From positions 39,804,519 to 39,868,518 of the forward strand of contig LS997565.1 in NCBI GenBank assembly GCA_000469685.2: 64,000 nt of DNA, given 5' to 3'. Each line of letters begins with the position of its first letter. Within the stretch, counting starts at the first letter, position 1. This document shows positions 53,481 to 64,000 of the stretch, piece by piece. Below the pieces are notes generated by a model. It was given only the letters and a program-made list of their open reading frames with translations. It was not told the origin of the DNA and made no database searches. The translations under genes and the position numbers were made by a program. This stretch comes from Haemonchus contortus (taxonomy: Eukaryota > Nematoda > Chromadorea > Rhabditida > Trichostrongylidae).

Positions 53481-54312
53481 ATTATGTGAATAATATTAAA
53501 TCTGAATAAAAACTCACCAAGCTGTTGACGGTCTACATCCTTCGAGATAACCGCAGCTAGCGGCCGTTCACAGTTATTCACATGATCTCTAAAGTCTGGC
53601 TTATCTCCACTTCCGTTCTACACTTTTTGTTTTTCTTTCCATGATTTAATGTTTCCGTAAATATTAAAGGAATCATAAATTCCGTTCAGCTAATCAATAT
53701 CGGCTGAAACTCTTCTAACTTGCCCATGCACCATAGCAATCTTTGAAAACGCGCTATCAGACATGCTCAGAAGTTCATACCTGTAGTAATGAGAACGGAA
53801 TTAATCTCGTGAGCAGATGTTTTGTATTATTAAAACTTAGAATTGCAAACCTGTCTTTCAAGTACTCATGATGTTTTTAAAGTCTTACCCCAATCTTAAT
53901 AATGCATTCATATGAAATTGATTTACAACCGCTTTACATGGCAATAGCAGAACTCGGCCGATGATTACAAAAAGAATTCATAGCCACTTTCTCTTCTACG
54001 AACCCATAAAAGTTAGGCAAAGTACAAAACGGTATGAATGCCGCTTTGTAGAGCTCAGCTAGGTGTAGTTCCCGAAGCTTCTCCATCTAATCTTAAAAAG
54101 AATTTTTTTGCAAGGCCTCTCCGCCTGTCGTTCGGAATTTTCTTCTACAGCACGTGATATCAAGTATCACCAAATTGTTCTTCTGCAATCGTTATACATC
54201 ACGGAGTGATATTCATAAGTGGAATCTTTCACAGAAAGTAACACTGTGAAGCTACCGGTCCAGTAAAGCAAGAAGAGACCTGGATGTAACGCTGTAGAGG
54301 TCATAAGGGACG
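53481..54312. other. gene-poor sequence
   Basis: No gene supported. Confidence 0.3.
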
Positions 54313-54588
54313 ATCGCGAGGGGAAGACGGGCGTTAGGAGCGATTTAGGGTAATCGATTAGCCGCACGCAGCTGTCGCGGACCACTCATTCGCCGTTATT
54401 ACAGCTCTAACGTTCTTCATACAGCTCAATCGATATGCGATCATTATTTTATGCGTAATTCTACTATTAGTACTTTTGCTCTTGTATTTCTTACCTACTG
54501 CTGCGTCCTGCTACATTCCTTCGCGCGCGACGCCCCTCTCACCGCGACGCGACCATTTCGTTCCTAACGCACCACACCCATCGCGAGG
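54313..54588. mobile_element. 258-bp MITE, copy 2, with 9-bp target-site duplication
   Basis: The element body 54322-54579 is flanked by ATCGCGAGG at 54313-54321 and 54580-54588. It is the close relative of 47681-47940; the termini are imperfect inverted repeats around CGTTAGGA(A/G)CGA. No coding capacity. The 9-bp duplication allows a Mutator- or Merlin-type family. Confidence 0.8.
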
Positions 54589-55780
54589 CTTCCGTGAACG
54601 GTACCTCATACTATTTGTCCTGTGCTTCTTCAACCTTCACTGACATTCATTTAACTTTCATTGAATTCATTTTTTTGCTGACAGTGATAACCCACCACCG
54701 ATCATTTCACAAATTTTGTAAGTGATCTGCAAAAGTTCGGCCTCGTATAGGACTCTTACAGCTTTTAAATATATCTTAATACAGCTTCCAGGCATCGTGT
54801 TTATAACCTTAACTCTATCGAGAACTCGTTTATCCCTACCAGCGCTCACACGTACAACGCGGTCAGCCAATATATCAGTCATCATCGGCATTGAACCGCA
54901 AAGCTGTAAGCTGCTCGATTATTGTATACCCGGGAGTCAGAATTTCCATAAAAAGAAGGAAGTCAGAAATTCCATGAAGCGAAAGAGCCAGGGAGTTCAA
55001 TTCATTGCCTCCCACCTTACTTCTTTTCTCTATAAGGAAGCCAACTATGAATTGTTCATGGCACAAAGGAACCGACAAAATGGGCACTGAACTGAGTCAG
55101 TGAATCGTGCCAACCATGGGAATGTTCTGCAACTCTTGCTCTTCCACTGAGTTCTGAAAAAAGCGAATCCAGCGCACCTATACTAAAGACACCAAACCAA
55201 GCGAGACCTTTATAGTCGCGTTACGCTCAGATTCCACGAGTTCTAGGGTCAGTCAAGCAATTGATAGAAGTATATCCTAAATAACTGCAGTCTTTTGCTA
55301 CTCAAGTTACGAGTCGGAGCCTATTCTCGAAGGTAGAGGCCAGACCTGCTCAATAAGTCGCACACCTGCCTGTCGCTCTAACAAGTTCTTAATTCGAAGA
55401 GCGTTGAGCCTAGTAAGGGTTGGATGAGGACGAAAATCTCCCCGAGTATCCGGAAACAACTGAGCAACTCTTCATGTGGAGGTTTTTGATGATCGCGTGC
55501 TCTATGCCAAGAGGAATCACCTGAACACGCACGTACTCCTTTCCTGGTAAAGACGTGAGTCTTTCCTACCTTGACGCAGCAGAACTCTCCTCACTTCCTC
55601 ACACACTCACCAGCCCTGCATAGATAAGCCGTGCAATATTCTCTGATTCTTTTGAACTGGATTGATGTATTCATGTGAACACCAGTTCATTTGCATTTTG
55701 AATCTTTTATTGGACGATAGCCCTTAGTTTCTATTCTATAAGTTTAGCAATTTTGCGCTCATCTGCAAAAGCTGAAAAAG
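54589..55780. other. unassigned sequence
   Basis: The minus-strand frame at 54667-54891 (VLDRVKVINTMPGSCIKIY within) and the plus-strand frame at 54722-55090 overlap. Neither is recognised. Confidence 0.25.
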
Positions 55781-55789
55781 GTGCTCATT

Positions 55790-55990
55790 CTAGCCTAATC
55801 TGATGCGAACGTCATACCCCGAAAAGGTTCTGCGGGCAACAAAGGAGGAAGAATTCCATAGGCGAAAGATCAGTCCAGTACGTCAGGTGTGTCACCATAA
55901 CAATAGATTTTGACGGGTGGCCAAATTTCTATGTGGTCGCACGTATTCGTGATGGAGGACCACACCTCTACGTCTAGCAAGCTTTCGGGA
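55790..55990 (-). pseudogene. mariner transposase remnant
   Basis: Minus-strand HHEYVRPH (55954-55931) resembles the HDNARPH block, and in a shifted frame YWTDLSPMEFF (55880-55848) resembles the YSPDLSPxDxxxF block of mariner transposases, in the correct order and spacing. A frameshift and stops separate them. No inverted repeats located. Confidence 0.6.
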
Positions 55991-56620
55991 TGTCTCTGGA
56001 AGACGAATCTATTCCAACTTTACTTTGTTCGCGGTGTGATAGCGGTGTGATAGACAGTACAAATAAATTAATCATAAGCTCCTTCATCAGAACGCAGCAA
56101 TAAGGCTCTGTTAGCCATGGTAAGGGCAGAAGATTGCTTGATAAGTGCCTGTTTTCAATGTCGTTTAGGGCAAGTCGACATCGTCAGATATGAACTTCTG
56201 CTCATTACATTATTCTCGGCAATCCCCTACTTATCCTCGGTTACAATCCGCTTAGAAAAGTGCTTGCCTTCTCCTACTTAAATTAGCTCGTACAGGTAGC
56301 CTGTCCAATGAGTGCGGACTGGGCTTTCGTCTTTTTTTCTTTCTCAAGTCCGTTTATCCTACTTTCTCAGATAAGTGCGAACAATGGACCATGAATGATC
56401 AGTGTTTTGTCATTCTTGAAGTCTTTTATTGCATTGAAAGCAAGAGGCGGACAGACGTCTGTGGTTTCGTACCTCGAATATCTGAAAATTTTGCTAAATT
56501 ACAGAATTGTACCTCAAATTCTCTCTTCTTCTAACCTCGGTGTAATTGCTTGTGATTGTTATATTACTGTGTTCAAGGTTCTAAGGTGCATCTATTTATC
56601 AACGGCCTAGCATTTTAAAG
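55991..56620. other. gene-poor sequence
   Basis: Short frames only. Confidence 0.3.
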
Positions 56621-56623
56621 CAA

Positions 56624-56929
56624 TCATCTTCTCCAGGAGCCTGAATGAGGTGATTTGCACGTCAGTCCAATGAGGGAGGTATTTGGACGACGTAGTTTGA
56701 ATGTTCCATTGGCTAGTGGCTCACAGTAGCGGCAGCGAATTTCCGTCCACTTGAGCCGTAGAAACCTGGTTTGTCGTTTTTCGAATTTGGGGATTGGAGT
56801 ACGTCGTCTCATTCGCTTGATAGGATTAGTCGAGTGTAAGACCTGGGGATGATCTCGAATTAAGCGACGGCCTGCGAAGTAGGCGATCGCATCAAAACAT
56901 TGAGCCTTCCAATTAATAGAGAAGTTCAA
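56624..56929 (-). other. open frame with zinc-ribbon-like end, possible exon
   Basis: 101 codons: a helix-like start (AQCFDAIAYFAGRRLIRDHP), a basic middle (IKRMRRRTPIPKFEKRQTRF), then RCRYCEPLANGTFKLR and LTCKSPH, that is C-x2-C then C-x3-H. An acceptor-like TTGGAAG precedes GCTCAATG. The layout is loosely reminiscent of Rpr2/Rpp21/SNM1 zinc ribbons, but the match is too thin to name it. No other exons found. It may equally be chance. Confidence 0.25.
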
Positions 56930-57118
56930 TTATAAAATAATTTGTTCAAAACAGTAGCTGAAAAAGCTTTTTGAAAAAATGTAATTTGTATAAAATAAAA
57001 AATTTTTGCCGTATTTCTCTCGTAATAGAATACTGCGAGGGCAAATTGACCAAAAATTCCGAGATGTTCGGGAGATTATGGTTGAAGAGAGTCTTATTGG
57101 AAAAAAGATTAATGTAGT

Positions 57119-57190
57119 TACTTGGGCAAGGGATAAAGGGCCCGGTGCTCCTGACAGCCGAGTACGGGGTTCAAGTCCCGTCTGAGGCTA
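57119..57190 (+). repeat. tRNA-like sequence, probably a second SINE head
   Basis: GGGGTTCAAGTCCCG at 57166-57180 would form a T-arm. The 5' half lacks a proper acceptor stem partner and the A box is poor, so it is not called as a tRNA gene. It differs from the other SINE family. Confidence 0.4.
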
Positions 57191-60100
57191 AAATTTTGTC
57201 TACATCCTGCGAATTCATGAGACTCTTGGGTCGTGTACTGCGCCGAAATAGCAGCAGTCAATAGATTAACAAAGACGCAGTTCATGTCGGTATCACCTGG
57301 TTCTAAGCGTTAGAATTTAAGGGCGATATGAGGCAGGTGCATTACGCAGTAGTGCCCTTACTTAACTGACTATCCAATTCGATCCATATTGACCATGTAA
57401 TTGGGTGGCCAGTAAACCCGCGTCTCGGAGTTTTGGCAAGTTTCTACATATGACCCCGGATGTGGCGAAGGGCATCATAGCTGGCGGATGTGAGCTCCCA
57501 CTCCTGCTTTCTTGCTTCAAGGCTGACAGTGCCTGCTGCTTTAGTTATGCCTTTGATACCAATGCTCAGCATCTAGGTATCCTAGGAGGACTAGATGGCG
57601 GTTGGGTATCCTTGGCTGGTTTCCTCCCTTTTTTTGATTTGTTATGGAAATTAATCTCTTTAGTCTGAGTCTCTATCTTTACGTGCCATGTTCATGTTTT
57701 TGACGGCATGTCGATTGACGTACTAAACAATAAACAATAAACAGTAATTAATATCATGGAAATAAAAATTTGTGTGTAACCTCTGGTAGTGGCACTCTTT
57801 CAAAGCATCATGACTGATTTCGAAAGGTTGACTAGGGATGGAAGTAAGAGGGGGAGATTCCATGAAATTGTGATTATTTAGGAGTTTTCGGGAAAACAAA
57901 CAACCCAACAAAACAATTTTTATTGAAAGAATCCGAGATTACAAGCTATTAGATGAATGAACAATAGCATTGATATGGAAGAGTCCACTGTAATAAAAAC
58001 GGCATAAACACAGACTTTTCCAGTACCTAATTAGTTCCCTTCTGCGTTAATGATCAGGAGCGAACCCATTTTTCGCGATCTCGTTGGGCAGCAGCTTATT
58101 ACTTATGAAGGGGAATAATTTGATTAGTATCCCCCTTTATGACTTCGTACCCTTTGCATCTATCCGTCCATCCTTTTTGAAGATACATAGTGTGATTCGA
58201 TATTCACCACCATGAGGTCAGCGGCCTACGCAGTGTCAGACGACGACAACATTGACCTCTTTTTGCACGATTTCTGAAGGGGTTCGTTAGTCGTTGCCAC
58301 ATGCCGTTTGTAACGGATTTGCTTCAAACATTCGGGTTTTTTTCCTTCCTCCAGCTTCATTTTCAATCTTATCTAAAAATAGCTATTGAATGACTACGAA
58401 TGAACTCTTGAAGTACTAAGGTACCAAAAAGGGACATGTCGGATGCCGGCTGAGTCATTCATAGCGTTGATCCACTAGACTGGGTGGAGCCTCTTCTCCT
58501 GCAACTCGGAGACCGACACCGGCATTATTGAAGGCCGGAAGAAGCTCTCAGGTCGTCTCATGTTTTCAAAACTAATGAAGTCATGGGAAAACACCGAATG
58601 TGCAATGTATTTAGGTCTACTTGCTCCTCCTTAACCCAGGAGGCTTCTAAATTTCATGCTATTTACGGTTCCTTGGCTTCCTTTATCCCCTTCGATCCGT
58701 CTTAGAAATGGGCAAGGGGCAATTCATCTATTATAAACCTCTTATTGAACTGGATTGTGGAATTGATGAAGTTCTTATTCGAACACTTTTGAGCCGGGAA
58801 GGGGGAGTCCCATTAGAATGCAAAGATGTGAAATTGCGACTTCGCTCGGGGCGTCCGCCTTCCAAAGAAGGGCTGCTAGAGAAAACAGGATGGATCGCGC
58901 CCTCGTCGTCCCTCGTCGAATTCTTCTTGACATATCTCTGGCTACCTCATTCTTACTTCGTTACTCATATATGAATGACACTATGCCCTACCAACTTTCA
59001 CTACCATCGACAACAACAAGTGGGGGGAAAATACGGTGTTAGGGCCTAGCAATGGGTAAGTTGTCACGCCCCAGATCGAAAATGCATTCATGGCCGTTAT
59101 GGTTGCTCTATGGACGCCATAAAACCTCTACGAGCAATTCATGGGTAACGTTTTTGTGCCACTGCTCAACAACACTTCTAGAGGGTCTCCTTCCTTAAGA
59201 ATTTCTCAGCTCTATATTTCGATCCAGAAGTCAAGAGGTCCTACCTGATCTTATACTTTCTTACTTATTACACGGCTCTTCTTCATTTCCGAGCGCCAGC
59301 AACAAACCTCTCTCATCTGTCTTTCACCATCCCTACAAGGTATGTAGGCTCAGACCCGACAAAGGTGACAACGTGAGAAACCGTTTGGCTACATTCGTAG
59401 CTGCTACACGTGATCGACGTGCACAACCCCCCTCCCCCATTTCCATCTCGTAGCAGCCCCCTCCTTAGATTGTGAAGATCCTACGGGGAACCCACTCGAC
59501 TGTTCTTCTTGTCTATCTGTCATCATCTCCTCTCTTGTCATGGCATGCTATATATGTTCCGTCTGATCTCAATACTGAAGGCGGACGAGAAGATTTTCCT
59601 TTGACGAAACTATTTCTATATAATAGTGATGAGTGGGGTAAAGTAAGTAACTGTACAAATGTCTGTGTCATAGAAATTTCATAGAAAATGCATTTTGTGT
59701 TTATTACGCTAAACTAAATAGTTCTTTCTCTCGATCCAATCTGAAATCCAACAGAGTTCACTCACGAAGATTGAATGGCTCCGGCAAAATACGGTCCAGA
59801 GCTCTTATTGGTAGAAACTGAGTGTAGCGAGTAGTGCGGGTATATAAAGTTTATCATTTCCTTGATAAAATGACCCCTCCCTTGCTATGCTGTAGGATTC
59901 TATGGGTTGATCGGATCCGCTCGTATACCGCAGGGTTTATGAATAGAGTCCATAACATCGATTTATGAGTAACAGAATAAGCTTTTTGTGTAATGCCCTT
60001 TGAAACCATGGAGATTGATCCGTCTCAAGATTCATAGTGCTATCTGATATAATCCGTTCTGTCGTCACTAAGGTCCGATTCAATCCTACAAGAGGAATAT

Positions 60101-62180
60101 ACTAATATAAAAAAGAGCCCAAACATGTTCCTAAGTTCCTTTTCAGATTACGAATGGAAGCAGGTGTAAGGTCACATTGCCATATTTTCCCTCAAGTGTT
60201 ATGTATGACATAAAGCTTATGCCCATATCTATGTAGTGATATTTCTGGTTGATGCTCCTGTGTGACGACACCTTCCTCGTTCTTAAAGACCACAGAGCAT
60301 CTTGACTTCCATGTCAGAGTACTGTCACCTGTCACTCTTCAGTTGTCATTCCGTTATCATTGAATTCACCGAGGATTACCAACAACATCCCCCGTCCTCC
60401 TCCCCCGTGGACTTGTTTGGTTAAGATGATCCTCTTCCCAAGAGAGACAAGAAGCCCGTCTTTATTTTCGCTCGCAGATTCCTTGAAAAAAACTGACTAT
60501 TGGACCTGTGCCGGTTCCGATTTAAAATGACATCTCAAGTGGTTCAACGATCCTCACAAAATCGCTTACCACTTTGGTGAGACCCCTGAGCAAGTGCTCA
60601 GGAAGTGGGAGTACTATGATGCTCACAAGTCGGCCACTCTTGGAAACTTAAAAAGGCGTAATATGTAGGAGAAGTAGGAAAAGCAAAAAAAAGATACCGA
60701 AAAAAATCAGGCAAAAAATAGAAGAAACACTTATGCGTCATTTGTTTTTACTATTACTTTCAACATTACTAGGAATAACAGGAATCGAATGATTCACTTA
60801 CACCTGACAGTACTTCGCTAAAACCTGGTCTCCTCACCATTCGCAGCCTGACATTTTTGGTTTTTTGAAGAATGGCCTGACAGTTGTTTTTGCAGTGGGC
60901 TTTCATGACCCATATCTATTCGATAAGAAAAACCTATTCGCATGGCTTCATGTCGTCCATGCTGTCATCGAGTTGTCAGACTTTATTCTCATCCCCGTTG
61001 TTGCTCGATCGATGAGTATTGGGATTTTTGTCATCATGTCAAGCCCCGGTAGCGAGCTTTTTCACAGAGCCATCCAATTTTTTCTTTCTCTTCTCTTTTT
61101 GAAATTGACTGTAACGTAAAATTTGTTTGGAGGGCTACACTCAACCTCTCATTGGGGGCCTAGCCTTCCTGAGTGTCGCCGGAAAATTTTTGGACTGGCG
61201 ATTGTTGCAATGTAGGTCCTTTTGAACAATTTTCTCCTATGCTATTTTGGTAATTTGATTTTTGTTCTGCTAATTATAATGAATTTTCTTTTCCCTTTGT
61301 TCCTCTATACTTTTTATCTACCCAAAGAATACTTCGCCCAGTAACTTGGTTAACTAAGTTACCTATTTGGGAAGACATCGACAGCTATTTTTAGAAGTTC
61401 AATCAAGTGGCCCTTTGCTATTTATTGAAACTCTGACCGGAATCGTTCTCAAAATTCTGAACTCGAATGTAATTGTGATGGTTACTCTTGTTTGAAGACG
61501 ATTTGAAAATGCCCTTATCTGAGAGCTTCCTATTTCCCATTTTTGATTTCGGTACTACCTATTTAACTTGAGCATTCTAGGAACTGGGGCATATCCTACT
61601 TCAATCTGTAATTTCCTGATTTTCCTAATCCACTCCAGGATATTCCTTTACACTTCACGTGACAACGAAGTCAACCACACGAATGTCGATATTCCGAAGA
61701 GCGCCATCCCAACAAAATCGAATGAGGGTTTATTTCAGAGGGGGATTCTGCATTTCGTTTCAGATCTCTATTGGGTTTAGAGTCTTTTTCTGGTCTCTGA
61801 TGAAAATTATCGGTGATACTCGAAGATTGAGAAATCTGAGGGGGAAATTTCGTAGTAGAATGAACAAAACAAAAGAGATCTGACACGATTCCCCCCGAAA
61901 CGGTCAAGTGCAAAACATATTTTATTGCTATGTTCCATTTTAATTGTACTCATTCGCTATGGGGTCCACCAACGAATTGTACAATGCGGACATACAATAA
62001 AGTGGACCTAATGGAGAGAAGTCTGGTTACGATCGCGTAGATCCTACTGTTACTCAATTACAGCGAGAAAGAGAAATCTATTTTTACAAGTGCGAAAAGA
62101 TTCATATTGTTTTTAACATCTCTTTGTAATGTTGATCGATCGCTTGCTAATGAAATTACTCTTACGCGATCAAGTTAGAT
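57191..62180. other. long gene-poor stretch
   Basis: Frames at 57405-57668, 58708-58974 and 60865-61119 (+) are not recognised. A protein-like stretch lies at about 60536-60668. TATGACCCCGGATG at 57449 is shared with 21364. No gene is supported. Confidence 0.3.
60536..60668 (+). other. possible isolated exon or pseudogene piece
   Basis: A frame of 44 codons reading KWFNDPHKIAYHFGETPEQV and then KWEYYDAHKSATLGNL has strongly protein-like composition and ends at TAG (60666-60668). Another protein-like stretch in a different frame (DPLPKRDKKPVFIFARRF, near 60428-60481) lies just upstream. Together they suggest a decayed or multi-exon gene that I cannot identify. Confidence 0.25.
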
Positions 62181-62185
62181 TGGAG

Positions 62186-62465
62186 GTGGCGCAAAGGCAA
62201 GTGTGCACTATCACACACGCATGGCCCGGGGATCGGAACCTGGATCGAAATCCGAGGCCATTCGAGTTTTATTATATATCACTCCAGAGTCGTTCAACTG
62301 GTACGAGACCGGGTTGGAGGGATAAAAGCGCTGACTAGTACATCAGATGGCCACCGTAGTCATTACCTTACCACTACAAGTCACATACAAGTCACATGGT
62401 ACGTATAGGCAACATACGCGTTCAAGCGCTGCTACTATTCCGAATGGAAGACGAATGCGATGGAT
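62186..62465 (+). mobile_element. tRNA-derived SINE, copy 8
   Basis: GGAGGTGGCGCAAAGGC head, B-box-like GGGGATCGGAACC at 62228-62240, family body (GGTACGAGACCGGGTTGGAG) and terminal GGAAGACGAATGCG. A tandem ACAAGTCACAT lies inside. Confidence 0.75.
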
Positions 62466-63263
62466 TGGGGGAATGGAGAACGCTAAAACCTCACACATCA
62501 TTCTTGAACTTTGAACCCTGAATAAGTTCCCAAAATGCATACATGTAAGCTCAAAATCCCAGACCCCCCCCCCAATCCCACTGGTTCCCTTGCTCTGGGT
62601 TCTTATTCTTAAAGCCTAATTTGATTCGGCTTGATGGCACGGCCAGTGAGAGTAGACATCTACAACGTGCCTTCTAATTAGAGAAGAAAGTCCAATGTTT
62701 TTTCTTTGCATCAGTGCAACATTCACTTCTCAAAGACTACCGTCGTGGTCCTTGTCCCATTGTCCAGAACGTCATCACCTCCAATTGTTATTTCGTAACG
62801 CATCAGATACTCCAAGAGGAATTGATTCCTTGTCCGGCACTTTTTTGTTATTCTCTCTTTTACTTTTACGGCTCATTTCAAGCGAGACTAACAACTAGGC
62901 TCCTGCGGTTAAGTTGGAGCAACTTCAATGTATTACAGTAGTTTGGCTATAAACAAGTGGTAGTTTCTGATCAGAGCGTTGCCGGATGAGACGGGAACGT
63001 TCCAGTGTGATGGTAAGGTATGAATGCAGTTGGGAGATCCCTAGACATTTCAGCAGGTGTTTTTAATACTAATGTAATGATCGTCTTGACAGAGAATCAA
63101 CGATCAAGTACATTAGCAGCAGCTACAACGACGATCCTCCTTTTTCCGTTTTACTCCTCCGCTCCTCTCGGCAACACATCTTCTTCATCAATTGAATTCT
63201 TCCCCATGAATTTCTGCAACTAATACGTTTTGTTAGCTTTATTTTTCATTTGGGTGAAAATTA
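62466..63263. other. gene-poor sequence
   Basis: No gene supported; a C run lies near 62563-62573. Confidence 0.3.
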
Positions 63264-63525
63264 TGTAGTAGCCAGTTATGCACTATCTCCCGCATTGTCC
63301 TTGAATCGAATCCTAGATCGATACCCGTCTGAGTCAACCAAGCAAGACTTCCATCCTTCCGGGGTCGGTTGATTGGTGGCAGATTCGTCTGGAAGGGTAA
63401 AAGCACTCGCTGGTTGGTACATTGTCTGACCATCGCAATCCATTGGATAGGCCTAGGCCCCGGCCCGGACCAATCTTCAATGGGAGTCGGAGCCCAGCTC
63501 AAAGCGAGATTGGTCATAGTCGAAA
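63264..63525 (+). mobile_element. tRNA-derived SINE, copy 9
   Basis: TAGTAGCCAG head near 63267, B-box-like GAATCGAATCC at 63303-63313, then GAGTCAACCAAGCAAGACTT, the TCGTCTGGAAGGGTAAAAGC body and a TGTCTGACCATCGCAA segment. Same order as the other copies. Confidence 0.75.
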
Positions 63526-64000
63526 GGCTTCATGCTTCAGTTTTAACTTTTTTTTCACGGTTCCTCGAAAAGCCTCCTTCTTCTCGTATTTATTCGGACA
63601 AATGGTAGAGTACTTACTCCACTCACTAATTGATGAATAAGTCAGTAACCACGGGACTTTTTGTTGCGTGTTTGTCTTGTTGATGATTCTTTTCCCACCT
63701 TCTTATATTGGCTCTCCTGATGTCTTCTCTGTTGATAGCGACATTCTCGAATTTCTCCTTACTCCATGTTCCACGTTCTGATGCACGCCCTAGAGGATAT
63801 CCTTACGCTGTGGTACTGGTCGCAACTCTGCTGACGTTGTTTTTATGCTTCTGATTCTGATGTAACTATGTCATAATTCTTGGAATTGTTACTGCCTTTC
63901 TCGAAAGTTATTGTCGAAAATGAATAAATTATCCAAGAATTGGCTTCAATAATGAAATTGATATGCCTGGAATTGAAGCTAGGCCATTTATCGATGCCGT
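63526..64000. other. window end, no gene seen
   Basis: Short frames only. Confidence 0.3.

Noticed and set aside
54667..55090. overlapping frames on both strands
   Set aside because: Neither strand gives a recognisable protein and the overlap itself argues against coding.
57119..57190. candidate tRNA gene
   Set aside because: T-arm is plausible but the acceptor and D arms do not close; treated as tRNA-derived repeat.

Overview
The window looks like a contig from a parasitic nematode nuclear genome. A strongylid (clade V) origin is my inference. The evidence is one intron-rich DEAD-box helicase gene whose predicted protein and short introns are typical of nematodes (most acceptors end in TTTAG or TTTCAG), CR1- and RTE-type LINE fragments, tRNA-derived SINEs, and long gene-poor tracts. 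Nothing bacterial or viral is present as a replicating unit.

Layout. (1) 267-4947, minus strand: a complete DDX47/Rrp3-type nucleolar RNA helicase. I resolved it into 15 exons that give an uninterrupted 487-codon frame, with one GC-AG intron. (2) About 5290-9370: nested inverted-repeat DNA. It holds a 1568-bp element (6982-8549) with arms of about 460 bp and a 9-bp target-site duplication. The matching empty site survives in inverted orientation at 9010-9018. Two palindromic elements and a degenerate tandem repeat lie alongside. (3) About 9370-14070: decayed GC-richer sequence without a recognisable intact gene, with a possible gag zinc-knuckle remnant near 13.4 kb. (4) 14.07-21.1 kb: three decayed CR1-like LINE copies on the plus strand, with a BEL/Pao-like gag remnant between the first and second. 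(5) 21.8-23.5 kb: an RTE-type LINE 3' end on the minus strand, a (AAAT)n tract and a second gag-like remnant. (6) 24.7-64 kb: gene-poor sequence with at least nine copies of a tRNA-derived SINE, two TTAA-type (piggyBac-like) MITEs, two copies of a ~258-bp MITE, a (CTGT)n/(TTTG)n tract in a Helitron-like 5' context followed by GC-box-rich tandem repeats, a mariner transposase remnant, and a few isolated open frames of uncertain status.

Only DDX47 can be assigned a function with confidence. Its product is expected to act in 18S rRNA maturation. I found no operon partner, tRNA, rRNA or CRISPR locus. The most informative structure is the nested transposon with its empty-site control. I did not find an undescribed multi-gene system.
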